Assembly: GCF_004377485.1 (NCBI RefSeq) | Contig: NZ_SNTY01000017.1 | Coordinates: forward strand, 1 to 52,625 | From: Alkanindiges illinoisensis | Lineage (GTDB): Bacteria > Pseudomonadota > Gammaproteobacteria > Pseudomonadales > Moraxellaceae | Reading direction: 5' to 3' | Length of the DNA: 52,625 nucleotides | Shown: positions 46,978 through 52,625 of the stretch, piece by piece | Layout of the letters: each line of letters starts with the position of its first letter | Position numbering within the stretch: the stretch's first letter is position 1 | Program-made: the position numbers and the translations under genes | The notes under the pieces: model-generated | Told to the model about the DNA's origin: nothing | Databases searched by the model: none | What the model saw: only the letters and a program-made list of their open reading frames with translations

Positions 46978-49386
46978 ATGTTAAATAGTGACGGGGAAAT
47001 GATCCCCCCTGATTTCTTTTTATTGTTAAAGCAACTGCATGTAAAACAGAATCAGGTTAGCAGTGGTGGCCATCCTGAAGTGCTTGAAGCATTTAGATGG
47101 GTGAAACTTGTCGTAGATTTTTTTAAAGAAGATATTCACGCACGGCACTGGGATCAAAGCATGGAAAGAAAGCTATCCACTGCTCATGTTCAATCCCTTA
47201 TGGTGGCACTAAATAGTGTGACGTTTGCTGCGGTGGCGAGTGTTGAAAATAGTATGCTGATCCAGCAGCACGCTGAAATTGTGCATTTCATTGAGTTTAT
47301 CAATACAGCTAGAAAGCAGATAAATCCTGAAAAACACAACGACATTATTAATGTTTTTTATGGAAAGCCAGAAACTACCATTGAAAAATACTGGCATTAT
47401 CTAAAACGCTCTCCAATGCGTTTATTGGAAGAAGGCGAGAAGGTCGTAACAAAGCCTACTAAATTTGCACAGCAGCTCGATAAATTTAAGCAGGAGGTTC
47501 AGGCTGATATTAGCGAACTCGTATCAAAAGCAGGAATGCTATACGTGCTGGGTTTAAAAATAGAGCTTGTTCATAACCTAAAAGAGACTGATGACCTTGT
47601 TAATTTTTTCTCATCTTTTGAGCGTTTTCTTGATATATGCGGCCTTGATTCCAGGGTTCTAAGGGTGGTTTCTAAACCTATAATAGGAGCTGCTAATACC
47701 CTGGGGTACTTTGCTATTTTATTGATTCAGGATTGCGACCATTCATTTTCAGAAGCGAGTCTGATCCAAACCTTAAAAGAGGAACTGCTACGAGTTTATC
47801 GCAGATGGAGTCCCGAGCTGGTGGTTCATATCACCAATTTTAATACTATTCTGCGTAGTGATGAAATAACCGATAATCAGGGGGAGTTTTTCCTGAGTGA
47901 TTTTTCTGGACATAATAATAAATTGGTATGGAAGTGGATTTTTGGATTCTTATACTATTGGGAAACTTATCAGCACATTAGTCCGAAATTTTTTCGACAT
48001 ATCGGTCAGGAATATGCTCATGCCTCAAGAAAACATGATTTAAGCTACTGGAGGCCTAATGAGCCACAAGAAATTTACTACCCTTATCTATTAAAGGGGG
48101 TGCCCCGGGCAGCATTGGTTTGGTCAACCACCCACTTATCCAGTTATGCGGCCTACTACCTTGAAAATCTATCCATAGTTTACCAAGAAATTTTAAGTGC
48201 CCAAAAAATAGACTTGCCTATAAGCCTGATTGTTAATATTGAAATATTCATGTTGAGCTTGAAAGAGGCACTCCATATTGCGTTTGAAACTCACCCGTCG
48301 GTACGGGAGCTAAGTGAATTCCAAGTGCAGCATATTGAAGAACTGGCAACTCGTCCTTTGCTGCAATTTATTCAATTACAGATGCAGCAGGAAGCAATTG
48401 CTGAAGTGGCTAATAAACTGGCTCACCGCGACAGGTCAAAACTACTCCATCACTTTTTGATGATCTATCAGCAAAAGCTAGATAGGGTAGAGCAAAAGGC
48501 GGAGCTTGAAGCCATTCTTGGCCTTAATATTAGCCGTAATAAGGGACGCGAAAAACTTGAACGACTGATCAAAGATTTTCTTTATCCAGACGAGCTTTTT
48601 GAAAAAAGAGCCATTAAGGAAAAGCCGTTAATCAGCATGCCATCTCTAGAAAATGACACTCAACCGCCAGCTATAGTAAAGCTCATCGATATACCACGCC
48701 ATCAGAACCGGCTTGAAGCAGTAAGAAGCTATTTAAAGTCTGCCATGAAGTCTGATGTGATGGTGGTTCGTTGCCGTTTTAATTGTACTGGTGTGGAACT
48801 GCTTGAAAGCTCGTCAGAAGAACTCAATTTAGAGACGGAAAAAGAGCATGCCTTACCGCAGCAGGCATTGTCAAAAGCCTTATATACGATGTTGCATGCT
48901 GGCAAGCGACGCATGCCACTTTCACAAATCACTGCGTATCTAGGCTATTGGGAGGGCACAGCATCGGTTGATGGTCATTACACAAACTTTGCAGCAAATA
49001 TTTTCTTTATCTTCAAATCACATGCCATACAAAAATATGAAGATTTACATAGTGAGCTGAATATGGCATGGCAAAGCGCTTGTAATAAATTCTTTAAGTC
49101 ACTTAACCCTGAGCAGGCGCAACTCTACAACATTATCAAAAGAGACTTAAAATATGAGGCGTCTTGCCTACCGCTTCCTGCTTGGTCTTTAAGCCTGCCA
49201 TATAATAAAAATCAGTTACTCCTTGAAACCATTAATAAAAAACGTAAAAAGGAGTTTATCGAGCATCTTTCCAGCTTTGTGGTCTATAAAGATGTATTGA
49301 ACGATAAAATTTACCAAGACATACCAAAGTGGCTTATCCGGGGTACAGAAGGTAGAACCAGAAAAAAGACTAAGCAGACCAAGTAA
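46978..49386 (+). CDS. Large accessory protein with degenerate Rep-like C-terminal domain
   Basis: I do not recognise this 802-residue protein. It is soluble-looking, mostly helical and without a P-loop or clear enzyme motif in its first 590 residues. From about 590 to 720 it resembles the Rep-like protein encoded next door: MVVRCRF matches LLVRVDV, LGYWEGT...GHYTNF matches YSWAIEQG...GYHCHF, and a later W-containing helix (LNMAWQSA) matches MAEVWQD. The second HUH histidine is Asn670. The C-terminus is Lys/Arg-rich. The 300 bases upstream are AT-rich and include TTGACA at 46836 as a possible -35; the ribosome site is weak. Codon use is AT-leaning compared with the core genes. Confidence 0.7.
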   Translation: MLNSDGEMIPPDFFLLLKQLHVKQNQVSSGGHPEVLEAFRWVKLVVDFFKEDIHARHWDQSMERKLSTAHVQSLMVALNSVTFAAVASVENSMLIQQHAEIVHFIEFINTARKQINPEKHNDIINVFYGKPETTIEKYWHYLKRSPMRLLEEGEKVVTKPTKFAQQLDKFKQEVQADISELVSKAGMLYVLGLKIELVHNLKETDDLVNFFSSFERFLDICGLDSRVLRVVSKPIIGAANTLGYFAILLIQDCDHSFSEASLIQTLKEELLRVYRRWSPELVVHITNFNTILRSDEITDNQGEFFLSDFSGHNNKLVWKWIFGFLYYWETYQHISPKFFRHIGQEYAHASRKHDLSYWRPNEPQEIYYPYLLKGVPRAALVWSTTHLSSYAAYYLENLSIVYQEILSAQKIDLPISLIVNIEIFMLSLKEALHIAFETHPSVRELSEFQVQHIEELATRPLLQFIQLQMQQEAIAEVANKLAHRDRSKLLHHFLMIYQQKLDRVEQKAELEAILGLNISRNKGREKLERLIKDFLYPDELFEKRAIKEKPLISMPSLENDTQPPAIVKLIDIPRHQNRLEAVRSYLKSAMKSDVMVVRCRFNCTGVELLESSSEELNLETEKEHALPQQALSKALYTMLHAGKRRMPLSQITAYLGYWEGTASVDGHYTNFAANIFFIFKSHAIQKYEDLHSELNMAWQSACNKFFKSLNPEQAQLYNIIKRDLKYEASCLPLPAWSLSLPYNKNQLLLETINKKRKKEFIEHLSSFVVYKDVLNDKIYQDIPKWLIRGTEGRTRKKTKQTK

Positions 49387-49705
49387 AACGGTGAATTACC
49401 ATTAAAACGCATAGCCTAGTCGGCTTGATTCAGGACTGCCACCAAGCCTTAACTTGTACCAGTCATCTTGGCGCATTTTTGGCAGGATGATGATTTTGAA
49501 AATTAGAATGAAAGTATTGTGCTTAAATGGTTTGAGGAGGCCTAACTTCAGGCAGGCCGCTATTATTTAACTTGATCAACCAGCTAGGATATAAATTTAA
49601 TTACTTAATATTTAAACAACATCAAGTCGCGTGGATAAAAGTGATCGTTATTAGATAAGGTTAAATTGGTAAATAACAGTGAGTTAATTAATTACTGATT
49701 GACCC
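49387..49705. other. Non-coding spacer before the rep gene
   Basis: The roughly 350 bases between the 802-residue gene and the Rep-like gene hold no credible gene. The distal part is AT-rich with several TTAATTAA-like words, as found in promoters or replication origins. A possible origin or nick site for the Rep protein could lie here, but I cannot point to one. Confidence 0.4.
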
Positions 49706-49730
49706 CTCCTATGGTTCTAACCCATAGGAG
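49706..49730 (+). promoter_or_regulatory. Hairpin that sequesters the rep ribosome binding site
   Basis: CTCCTATGG (49706-49714) pairs perfectly with CCATAGGAG (49722-49730) around a seven-base loop. The AGGAG of the 3' arm is the Shine-Dalgarno site of the following gene, six bases before its ATG. In the folded mRNA the site would be hidden, which predicts translational control of the initiator. Confidence 0.7.
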
Positions 49731-49736
49731 ACAGAC

Positions 49737-50585
49737 ATGAGCCGTAATGAAACCCTAATACAGATCGAAGACCTGATGATCGATATCTGTTCAGGTAAGT
49801 ATCACTGGAAAAATGCGATTGAAGAACTTGAGTATCTCTTTAAAACAGCTTGCGATATTTATGATCCTGAGCTTGATTATTCACCACTGCTAGAAGGCTA
49901 TTTCAACTGGATGGGTATTAGCCACTCATCAGGCATAGGCAGGCCAAGAAAATCAGCTAGCGCCTTGTTTGTGTCCAAGACAGATTTCCTGAACCAGTGT
50001 GATGACCTGATTGATAAGCATGAGCGTTTTATCAGACGTCAGCAACAACAGCGTCGTTCCAATTTCAGTAGATTAGTGGACAAGTTTGAAAGGCTAGTAG
50101 CCAGGCATTGTAAGCTACTACTGGTGCGGGTAGATGTAAGTTACCAGTATGAGGCTGACATCGATATCCACCAGTTTAATGCTGACCTGAGAAGATTGCG
50201 TCGTCGCATCCAGAGCCGTGATACCTGTTTTAAAGATGTGCTCACTTATTCATGGGCGATTGAGCAAGGCCGGGAAAAGGGTTATCACTGCCACTTTCTT
50301 TTAATCTATAACGGTTCAAAATGCATGCGGGATGGTTATTATGGCGAGCAGATGGCTGAGGTATGGCAAGACATTACTGGCGGTGACGGCTACTCATTTA
50401 ACTGTAACCGTAAAGGCCATAAGGACAATTACCGCAGGTTTGGCACCTTGGGTATTGGCATGATTCACCGCAGCAATGAGCGGGAAGTAGAAAATGCCCT
50501 AAAAGCCATCAGTTATCTGGCAAGGGCTGAAAAAGAAGATCAGCACCTGCGGGCAAGGATTCCGGGGATGCGCTGCTTTGGCTAG
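49737..50585 (+). CDS. Inovirus Gp2 / YagK-like replication initiator (HUH family)
   Basis: This 282-residue protein matches the inovirus Gp2/YagK group of rolling-circle-type initiators. It has LLLVRVDVSY (about 127-136), a helix with LRRLRRRI, YSWAIEQG with Glu176, the HUH motif GYHCHFLLIY (His184 and His186), then GYYGEQMAEVWQDITGGDGY and a C-terminal AISYLARAE whose tyrosine is the candidate nucleophile. Such proteins nick and initiate replication of phage satellites, plasmids or integrative elements and are common in Acinetobacter islands near AlpA genes. Its ribosome site is in a hairpin, and a terminator follows. Confidence 0.85.
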   Translation: MSRNETLIQIEDLMIDICSGKYHWKNAIEELEYLFKTACDIYDPELDYSPLLEGYFNWMGISHSSGIGRPRKSASALFVSKTDFLNQCDDLIDKHERFIRRQQQQRRSNFSRLVDKFERLVARHCKLLLVRVDVSYQYEADIDIHQFNADLRRLRRRIQSRDTCFKDVLTYSWAIEQGREKGYHCHFLLIYNGSKCMRDGYYGEQMAEVWQDITGGDGYSFNCNRKGHKDNYRRFGTLGIGMIHRSNEREVENALKAISYLARAEKEDQHLRARIPGMRCFG

Positions 50586-50676
50586 CCTCTGCCCAGGCTG
50601 GATTGCAAATAACTGAGGATATACATCATTAACATGAGCATTGAATGTTCATTCAACCCTGACATTCAACGGCAAT

Positions 50677-50702
50677 GGCTGATCAACTGATCAGCCTTTT
50701 TT
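50677..50702 (+). terminator. Terminator of the rep gene
   Basis: GGCTGATCA (50677-50685) pairs with TGATCAGCC (50688-50696) followed by six T. It shows that an upstream start for the zinc-ribbon gene at 50675 cannot be real. Just before it, TTGAATG/CATTCAA (50641-50656) forms another small palindrome. Confidence 0.88.
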
Positions 50703-50722
50703 CATTTGAGGAGGTGTATTCC

Positions 50723-50977
50723 ATGTCGATCTATTGTCCGCGCTGTTACAGCAACAATGTCAGCCGTATCCAGCAATCTGCTAGTCCAGGTATAGGTTCC
50801 CAACTGGGCATGGCTGCTTTAGGCACGCAACTGGCCAGGCACTTGCCATTGCCGAGTCCCTTTGGGCAACTGGCGGGTGGACTGATTGGTTCCATCCTGG
50901 GACAGGCTATTGACCCGCCATCCCGTCAAGCTTCCATGATCCTGCACTGTAATGACTGCCACTACCAGTTTAGTTAG
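50723..50977 (+). CDS. Small zinc-ribbon protein with glycine-rich centre
   Basis: This 84-residue protein has a CPRC near the N-terminus (MSIYCPRC) and a CNDC near the C-terminus (HCNDCHYQF), so four cysteines likely bind one zinc. The 65 residues between them are hydrophobic, glycine-rich and repetitive (GIGSQLGMAALG, GQLAGGLIGSILGQ), like a membrane-associating or glycine-zipper segment. I do not recognise a named family. GAGGAGG lies eight bases before the ATG at 50723. It has its own terminator on both sides and lies between rep and alpA in the element. Confidence 0.75.
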   Translation: MSIYCPRCYSNNVSRIQQSASPGIGSQLGMAALGTQLARHLPLPSPFGQLAGGLIGSILGQAIDPPSRQASMILHCNDCHYQFS

Positions 50978-51020
50978 TGGTTATGTCTATGGGGCTGTAG
51001 TAGCAATCAACCTGCATCCA

Positions 51021-51050
51021 AAAGAGAAGCTCATGGCTTCTCTTTTTTTT
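51021..51050 (+). terminator. Terminator of the zinc-ribbon gene
   Basis: AAAGAGAAGC (51021-51030) pairs with GCTTCTCTTT (51036-51045) around five bases and ends in eight T. Confidence 0.93.
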
Positions 51051-51213
51051 AGTGTTGAGTGCCTACTGCTGATCTTTTTTTGGCATGCCAGTATCGATGA
51101 CAGGTTTTTTTGGGTTTTAGACTTTTGGTTTTGAGGCAGGGTTCTGGCAAAAAATCACCAGCCGCCCGGTTGTATCGAGAGAAACCACTCTCAATCACAC
51201 TGGGAGAAACACC

Positions 51214-51453
51214 ATGATGACCATTGCCATCACACAAATCATTAATATCAAGCTAGTGATCCAACTCACTGGTCTTAGCCGTTCGACCATTTACGAAATG
51301 CTTAAGCCAAAGTCAAAATACTATGATCCCACCTTTCCAAAACAAGTAGAGCTGACAGTAGGTAGGGTCGGCTGGGTGGCCAAGGAGATTAGTGACTGGA
51401 TTGATTCCAAGGTTGCAGCCCGCGAGCAAACTGAACCGCCATTAGCATCCTGA
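51214..51453 (+). CDS. AlpA-family phage regulatory protein
   Basis: This 79-residue protein has a MerR-like winged helix: LVIQLTGLSRSTIYEMLK, then DPTFPKQVELTVGRVGWVAKEISDWIDSK. This is the AlpA/Prophage CP4-57 regulator pattern. Such proteins switch integrase or excision gene expression in integrative elements. GGGAG lies seven bases before the ATG, and a small hairpin (GAGAG/CTCTC near 51176-51190) lies upstream. It supports the mobile-element interpretation of the region. Confidence 0.9.
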   Translation: MMTIAITQIINIKLVIQLTGLSRSTIYEMLKPKSKYYDPTFPKQVELTVGRVGWVAKEISDWIDSKVAAREQTEPPLAS

Positions 51454-51513
51454 TTGCTTGAGTTTTACCATTAGCGATCTATCCTGATCATTCATCCATT
51501 GACCTGCCATCAC

Positions 51514-51557
51514 CTATAATAGCATCACGACAGTATTTGCTATTGATGCTATTATGG
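51514..51557. promoter_or_regulatory. Palindromic operator of the VapBC pair
   Basis: ATAATAGCATCA (51516-51527) and TGATGCTATTAT (51544-51555) form a perfect 12-bp inverted repeat 16 bases apart, extended by CC/GG. A -10-like TATAAT overlaps the left arm (51515-51520). A further GCATCA follows at 51568-51573. VapB or the VapBC complex would bind here to repress its own promoter. Confidence 0.75.
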
Positions 51558-51593
51558 GTGCATACATGCATCAATACTGATGAGGTGGATCAT

Positions 51594-51794
51594 ATGCGTA
51601 CCACAGTAACCATTGAAGATACCCTATACCAGCAGGCCATTGAGCTGGCTGACCAATCCATGGATAAATCGGATTTATTCCGTGAAGCCATTAAGACCTT
51701 TATCCGGGTGCAGTCTGCCAAGCGACTGGCTGCCTTGGGTGGGGCAATGCCTGACATGCAGGATATTCCACGACGTGGGACAGAACACAACTGA
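51594..51794 (+). CDS. vapB: VapB-type antitoxin
   Basis: This 66-residue ribbon-helix-helix protein starts [20 protein letters not shown] and has [22 protein letters not shown], typical of type II antitoxins of the VapB/RHH group. The C-terminal tail ([14 protein letters not shown]) would thread into the toxin. The ATG at 51594 is chosen because GAGGTG lies six bases before it, although the frame is open further. The stop overlaps the vapC start by one base. Confidence 0.9.
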   Translation: MRTTVTIEDTLYQQAIELADQSMDKSDLFREAIKTFIRVQSAKRLAALGGAMPDMQDIPRRGTEHN

Positions 51795-52183
51795 TGAATG
51801 TCCTTGTTGATAGTTCTGTCTGGGTCAATCACTTCAAATACCGGCACGATCACCTGATTGAATTATTACTGGTGGATATCGCAACAACCCATCCCATGAT
51901 CGTGCTGGAGCTGTGCTGTGGCACACCGCCAGCGCCACGGCTGCAAACCCTGCGCGATATTGATAACCTGCGTCATGCCAATCAGGCGACATTTACAGAA
52001 GTGACAAAATTAATTGAGCAGCATAGCCTGTATGGGTTGGGCTGTGGACTGGTGGACTTATCCTTGCTGGCGGCAACCCTAATTACGCCAGACACCCGGT
52101 TATGGACACTGGATAAACGTCTGCATCAACTGGCACAACGATTTAATGTGGCCTATCAGCCACCATCACTTGCAATCACCTGA
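51794..52183 (+). CDS. vapC: VapC-type PIN-domain toxin
   Basis: This 129-residue PIN-domain ribonuclease has the acidic residues expected for the Mg2+ site: Asp6 in VLVDSSVW, a glutamate in VLELCCG near 40, Asp in CGLVDLSLLAA near 87 and Asp in LWTLDKRL near 106. VapC toxins cut tRNA or rRNA when freed from VapB. It overlaps the vapB stop by one base (TGATG), so the two are coupled. It probably stabilises the element it sits in. Confidence 0.92.
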   Translation: MNVLVDSSVWVNHFKYRHDHLIELLLVDIATTHPMIVLELCCGTPPAPRLQTLRDIDNLRHANQATFTEVTKLIEQHSLYGLGCGLVDLSLLAATLITPDTRLWTLDKRLHQLAQRFNVAYQPPSLAIT

Positions 52184-52194
52184 GCCAATAAAAA

Positions 52195-52261
52195 AATCCG
52201 CAGAGCCACCCCCGCCCCTTCTTTCACAGAGAAGGGGCATTGAGGCAGCTCTGCTTGGATT
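52195..52261. repeat. Compound stem-loop after vapC
   Basis: GCAGAGC (52200-52206) pairs with GCTCTGC (52248-52254), extended by AATCC/GGATT. Inside, GCCCCTTCT (52214-52222) pairs with AGAAGGGGC (52230-52238). The whole 67 bases can fold into one long branched hairpin. It lies 11 bases after the vapC stop but has no T-run at the end, so it may be a structural RNA or DNA element rather than a plain terminator. Confidence 0.6.
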
Positions 52262-52394
52262 GCTATCGGCACACTGTTCCTTCCAAGACCAGAGGGTGTA
52301 TTTTATTTTTATTTTATAGGTTTGCAATCATGGTGCGGGAAGGAGTGCCATTCAATGGATGAGGGGATTCCGTAAATAAATGCCAGCTCAACAT

Positions 52395-52416
52395 AAAGGG
52401 AACCGAAGTTCCCTTT
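52395..52416 (-). terminator. Terminator-like hairpin at the end of the interrupted gene
   Basis: On the minus strand AAAGGGAAC pairs with GTTCCCTTT around the stable TTCG tetraloop. It begins four bases after the stop at 52420 of the minus-strand remnant. The T content after it is low. Confidence 0.6.
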
Positions 52417-52419
52417 AGC

Positions 52420-52498
52420 TTATTGGCCGACACAATCAGAGGTATCAATCGGTTCTTCATAGGTCATGCGCAGGGAGTCAACCTTGGCTGGCTTTAAT
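52420..52498 (-). pseudogene. 3' end of a minus-strand gene cut by an insertion sequence
   Basis: Twenty-five codons ending in TAA at 52420 read KPAKVDSLRMTYEEP, then IDTSDCVGQ. The frame continues to 52563 inside the IS end, which could be chance. A hairpin terminator directly follows the stop, so this looks like the real end of a gene. I do not recognise the product. Confidence 0.4.
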
Positions 52499-52625
52499 TG
52501 TACTAGCTCAAACCTGATCTGACAGTTACCCGTTTTGATGATGAGTGTCAGGTTAAATTTGAGCTAGATTCTTTTCAGCCCAAATCTGTTTTCCATCAAG
52601 CAATGTTTCCATAGGCGTGCGCCCA
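52499..52625 (-). mobile_element. IS481-family insertion sequence, right end (partial)
   Basis: The last 127 bases hold the end of an insertion sequence. On the plus strand it begins TGTACTAGCTCAAACC. The segment at 52503-52524 forms an imperfect inverted repeat with 52546-52567 (16 of 22 positions). The 3' end of a transposase gene overlaps the second arm. The rest of the element lies beyond the window. Confidence 0.65.
52553..52625 (-). CDS. IS481-family transposase, C-terminal end (partial)
   Basis: The last 23 codons read GRTPMETLLDGKQIWAEKN and end LAQI before TAA at 52553. This is the characteristic end of the DDE transposase of IS481-type elements (TP.ET..DGK..W.EK). The 5' part is outside the window. 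The stop lies within one arm of a short inverted repeat. Confidence 0.8.
   Translation of the reverse strand, partial: GRTPMETLLDGKQIWAEKNLAQI

Noticed and set aside
49387-49705. Replication origin in the AT-rich spacer before rep
   Set aside because: No iterons or recognisable nick site could be identified by eye, so no origin feature is claimed.
50675-50722. Upstream start of the zinc-ribbon gene at 50675
   Set aside because: It lies inside the rep terminator hairpin, while the ATG at 50723 has GAGGAGG at good spacing.
52195-52261. Integron attC site
   Set aside because: The hairpin lacks the RYYYAAC/GTTRRRY boxes, and there is no integron integrase or cassette array.

Overview
The window reads as a chromosomal segment of a gammaproteobacterium, most likely of the family Moraxellaceae and a relative of Acinetobacter/Alkanindiges. 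Support comes from the close match of MurD, GluQRS-DksA, ArgH, GacA and the FeoA-FeoB-DUF6587 set to what I remember of that family, and from neighbourhoods such as xerD-dsbC-hom-thrC, murD-ftsW, algZ-algR, hemC-hemD-hemX-hemY and pilS-pilR. The assignment is from recall, not a search.

Layout. Bases 1-122 hold the 3' part of a 5S rRNA and the rRNA operon terminator. From 298 to about 8100 come a LysR regulator, an HSL-type esterase, a DUF2147 protein, an AraC regulator facing a fatty-acid-hydroxylase-like membrane protein, and gpmI with an S41 protease. From 8104 to 13228 lie pilR-pilS, a GacA-type regulator (TTG start) and pbpG. The minus-strand block 13351-18060 is xerD-dsbC-hom-thrC. Ferrous iron uptake (feoA-feoB-DUF6587, with a candidate Fur box), an acyltransferase and murD-ftsW follow to 25064. 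A small AT-rich island (25130-26460) holds an immunity-like small gene, a truncated glutathione S-transferase and a conserved hypothetical gene. Then come dksA-gluQRS, nudF-cpdA, thiC behind a divergent TPP riboswitch, tolC, a lone phoU behind a good Pho box, yggX, argH, algZR, the hem cluster, a thioesterase and tRNA-Glu.

From about 46186 to the right edge the sequence changes character and looks like the left part of a decayed integrative element. A displaced tRNA 3' tail with its terminator marks the boundary. Inside are integrase arm-like repeats, a dead P4-type integrase tail, an 802-residue protein that I do not recognise, an intact inovirus Gp2/YagK-like HUH replication initiator whose ribosome binding site sits in a hairpin, a zinc-ribbon small protein, an AlpA-type regulator and a VapBC pair with a palindromic operator. 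At the edge an IS481-family end appears to interrupt another gene. The 802-residue protein carries, near its C-terminus, what looks like a degenerate copy of the Rep domain encoded next door. That is the most novel feature in the window.

How the genes work together: most of the window is housekeeping (cell wall, haem, threonine, thiamin, glycolysis, iron) plus two-component control of type IV pili and surface traits. The right end is accessory DNA with replication, regulation and addiction modules but no working integrase in view.
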